Source: Saprospirales bacterium | Lineage (GTDB): Bacteria > Bacteroidota > Bacteroidia > Chitinophagales > Saprospiraceae | DNA: 57,182 nt | Assembly: GCA_016703765.1 (NCBI GenBank) | Contig: JADJBL010000037.1 | Span: forward strand, 1-57,182 | Direction: 5' to 3' | Program-made: the position numbers and the translations under genes | Notes under the pieces: model-generated | Database searches by the model: none | What the model was told of the DNA's origin: nothing | Seen by the model: only the letters and a program-made list of their open reading frames with translations | Shown: piece after piece, positions 55,416 through 57,182 of the stretch | Layout of the letters: the number at the start of each line of letters is the position of its first letter | How positions within the stretch are numbered: position 1 is the stretch's first letter

Positions 55416-56291
55416 ATGAAAAAAGAACTGATCCTCGAACTCTTCCAAAAATTTGAGAACGCCTGCTATCTGATCGAAGACACGGAATGCTGGAGCGCCC
55501 GCGAACTCCAAACTATTCTGGGTTACGCCAAGTGGAACAATTTCCTGAACGCCATCGAAAAGGCCAAAACCGCTTGCCAAAGCGCGGGCGAAAAGATTGA
55601 GCATCATTTTGCCGACGTCAGGAAAATGATCGACCTCGCCAAAGGAGCGCAACGCCGTGTCGATGATTTTGCCCTCACCCGCTATGCCTGTTATCTCGTC
55701 GCCCAAAACGGCGACCCCACACAAAAGCCGGAAATCGCTTTTGCGCAGACATATTTTGCTGTTCAAACCCGGAAACAGGAGATCATCGAACAGCGCTTGC
55801 TCGATCTTGACCGCGTGACCGCCCGCGAAAAACTATCCAAAACGGAAAACAAACTCTCCGGTATCATTTACGAACGCGGCGTGGACGAAAAAGGTTTTGC
55901 CATCATTCGCTCCGAAGGCGACAAAGCCCTTTTCGGCGGGCGCAGCACACAGGATATGAAGCGTAAACTCGCCGTGCAGGAAAACCGCCCGCTTGCTGAT
56001 TTCCTGCCTACCCTCACCATCAAAGCCAAAGATTTTGCCGCCGAACTCACCCGCCACAATGTAGTAGACAAAGACCTCTACGGCCAGCCGGCTATTCAGG
56101 AAGAACACGTGGACAACAACCTCGCCGTACGCAAAATACTCCGCGAACGAGGCGTACAACCCGAACATTTACCCCCCGCTGAAGACGTGAAAAAAGTGAA
56201 GCGCCGTCTTAAATCAGAAGAAAAGAAAGCCACGCAAAAACCAGATAAATTGGCCTTGCCAACTGAAGGAGACAAGGAGGATGAGGTTTGA
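55416..56291 (+). CDS. dinD: DNA damage-inducible protein D
   Basis: A 291-residue protein homologous to E. coli DinD, an SOS-induced protein reported to affect RecA filaments. An N-terminal BRO-N/ANT-like domain carries [40 protein letters not shown] and [20 protein letters not shown]. The middle segment is [20 protein letters not shown], and the C-terminal region includes [20 protein letters not shown] and [20 protein letters not shown], with a charged tail ([18 protein letters not shown]). Such genes are often carried on mobile or phage-related segments, which fits the eroded neighbourhood. Confidence 0.93.
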   Translation: MKKELILELFQKFENACYLIEDTECWSARELQTILGYAKWNNFLNAIEKAKTACQSAGEKIEHHFADVRKMIDLAKGAQRRVDDFALTRYACYLVAQNGDPTQKPEIAFAQTYFAVQTRKQEIIEQRLLDLDRVTAREKLSKTENKLSGIIYERGVDEKGFAIIRSEGDKALFGGRSTQDMKRKLAVQENRPLADFLPTLTIKAKDFAAELTRHNVVDKDLYGQPAIQEEHVDNNLAVRKILRERGVQPEHLPPAEDVKKVKRRLKSEEKKATQKPDKLALPTEGDKEDEV

Positions 56292-56359
56292 AAAGGGTTG
56301 AGCAAAAACTACAATAGACGAAGTGCTAACCATACCTCAACAGAAAGGCTTTCCACCCC

Positions 56360-56521
56360 TCACGTCTTCTTCCTCCTCCACGACAACTTCGACTTGATCC
56401 GCGCCACGGTCTCCTTTTTCACAAAACCGAAATAGACCAGGGCGAACAGCACGAGCCACAGCATGCCCTTGATGAAGAAAAACAGGAAACCCGCCAGGCC
56501 GATACTTTTAAGCCACTCCAT
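56360..56521 (-). CDS. Small single-pass membrane protein
   Basis: A 53-residue protein, MEWLKSIGLAGFLFFFIKGM, followed by LWLVLFALVYFGFVKKE and a basic tail ending SWRRKKT. One or two hydrophobic segments with positive charges at the C-terminus fit a small inner-membrane protein. Its ATG (56521) overlaps the end of the heme oxygenase gene by 14 bases, so translation is probably coupled. It resembles the small PspC-like or alanyl-tRNA-synthetase-neighbour membrane peptides seen in Bacteroidota only in size; no family is assigned. Confidence 0.65.
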   Translation of the reverse strand: MEWLKSIGLAGFLFFFIKGMLWLVLFALVYFGFVKKETVARIKSKLSWRRKKT

Positions 56522-57067
56522 GGTCTTGTTTTTTTATGTCTGCTGAATGGGGAATGTGTCCGTTGGAAATCGCCTCGTCGAGCTCCTGGAAGATCGATAT
56601 CGCAAAGTCGAAGCCCTTGTTGACCTCCTCCGCCCAATCGTCGCTGAAGGCCCGGATGGATAGCATGGCCTCCTGCATGTTGTCGAAATCGTACATATGG
56701 CCGGTCGAAGGCACCGACTTTTTCATGATCTGACCCCAAACATGATGGCAAGGTAGTGAAGATAAATATGCGGCAGGGTTCCGTCGTAATCCAGCTTGTT
56801 CAGATACGCTGCATACTGCCGGGTGGATGGCAGCAGGGCATGGTCCGAAGGCGGCAATTCGGCAAGGTCCTTGTCGATGGCGGAAACCCGGTTGAGGCTG
56901 GAATGCGGGGTTCCCTTCGCCTCGATCGTGCGGAACAGCTCCCGCTGTTGAACGAGGTAAAGGCCGTATTCCTCCTTGCTCAGTTGCCCGCGAAACATCT
57001 TCACGTTGAACGGCATCCGCTCTGCGATCTTGTGCTTTTCGGACGTAGCTTCTTTAAGTGGCAGCAT
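56508..57067 (-). CDS. Heme oxygenase-like protein, frame disrupted
   Basis: Cleaves heme to biliverdin, CO and iron, releasing iron in the cytoplasm. The start is ATG 57067: MLPLKEATSEKHKIAERMPF and MFRGQLSKEEYGLYLVQQRE, with the proximal His expected in EKHKIAE. The frame breaks at CCCC 56736-56739 (GGGG on the coding strand). One more G joins HYLAIMFG to GQIMKKSVPSTGHMYDFDNM, restoring the distal-helix glycine region and a 186-residue protein of normal size that ends FAISIFQELDEAISNGHI. A palindromic operator lies in its promoter, consistent with iron or heme control. Confidence 0.82.
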
Positions 57068-57087
57068 GGTTCTGGTTATTTGCTGCG

Positions 57088-57116
57088 CAAATCTATTTAG
57101 ATTTGTTCTAAACAAA
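57088..57116 (-). promoter_or_regulatory. Heme oxygenase promoter with palindromic operator in the spacer
   Basis: On the minus strand TTTG (57116-57113) and TAGATTTG (57095-57088) form a -33/-7 pair. The 17-bp spacer between them is exactly the palindrome TTTAGAACAAATCTAAA. The ATG is 20 bases downstream of the -7 box. TTTAGA-N5-TCTAAA is a plausible site for an iron-responsive Fur- or DtxR-type repressor. The same palindrome overlaps a TAGATTTG on the plus strand (57098-57105). Confidence 0.6.
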
Positions 57117-57147
57117 AAAGGTTTGGAAGCAATATTCTCGTAAAATT

Positions 57148-57182
57148 ATGACGGCGAAAGACCTTGGTTCCACCAGCGTCAA
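57148..57182 (+). CDS. Start of a possible MATE-family exporter (cut by window edge)
   Basis: Eleven complete codons are visible from ATG 57148: MTAKDLGSTSV. N-termini of the form DLGxTSVGKLL are typical of Bacteroidota MATE efflux proteins, but the evidence is very short. The gene is divergent from the heme oxygenase gene and has a TAGATTTG -7 candidate at 57098-57105 inside the shared operator. Confidence 0.35.
   Translation, partial: MTAKDLGSTSV

Overview
The window looks like a chromosomal segment of a Saprospiraceae-like member of the Bacteroidota. Supporting evidence: gldC, at least five large secreted proteins with type IX secretion (T9SS) C-terminal sorting domains, SprB-type repeats, Bacteroidota -7 boxes of the form TAnnTTTG, split PntAA/PntAB-type transhydrogenase genes, and many short overlaps of the TAATG type. 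Coding is dense and moderately GC-rich. No rRNA, tRNA, CRISPR array or intact insertion sequence was seen.

Layout. 1-4.6 kb: start of topA (minus), a DUF6794-like protein, a large VCBS/UnbV lipoprotein. 4.7-6.9 kb: DUF2795 protein, cmk, moeB-rhodanese. 6.9-9.4 kb: a beta-propeller-like lipoprotein, a broken LuxE-type gene and a cluster of small palindromes. 9.4-17.2 kb: lipoprotein, nucleoside phosphorylase, ccmB, a T9SS leucine-rich repeat protein, ccmC, ccmD, gdhA and an Lrp-type regulator. 17.2-24.4 kb: TraB/GumN protein, gldC, amidase, pntB/pntAB (minus), DUF6089 porin-like protein, subtilisin-like protease. 24.5-30.1 kb: DUF721, recF, pdhA, TPR protein, ribH, metallo-beta-lactamase, YegP, EVE. 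30.1-46.8 kb: giant SprB-repeat adhesin, VCBS T9SS protein, TrmH, sigma-54 activator, miaB, alpha/beta hydrolase and a modular Cys-rich T9SS protein. 47-53.8 kb: helical protein, beta-helix T9SS protein, RhlE-type helicase, MFS transporter. 53.8-57.2 kb: an accessory zone with the remains of an AbiEii-type toxin-antitoxin pair, a decayed gene, dinD, heme oxygenase and the start of a possible MATE exporter.

Two themes run through the window. First, many genes end in or directly beside arrays of a 7-, 8- or 9-base unit (GTTGAAAA, GTTTAGrrr, GTGACTG), usually followed by the mirror-image array so that the transcript 3' end folds into a long hairpin. Every unit contains a stop trinucleotide, and in several genes the stop codon itself lies inside the array. 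Palindromes with exactly 3-nt loops are equally frequent. Second, at least eleven genes carry single-base frame disruptions, nearly always one base missing from a run of 3-4 identical bases. An internal near-identical repeat copy keeps the missing base in one case. These are best read as long-read consensus errors, and the affected genes are annotated here as whole genes.
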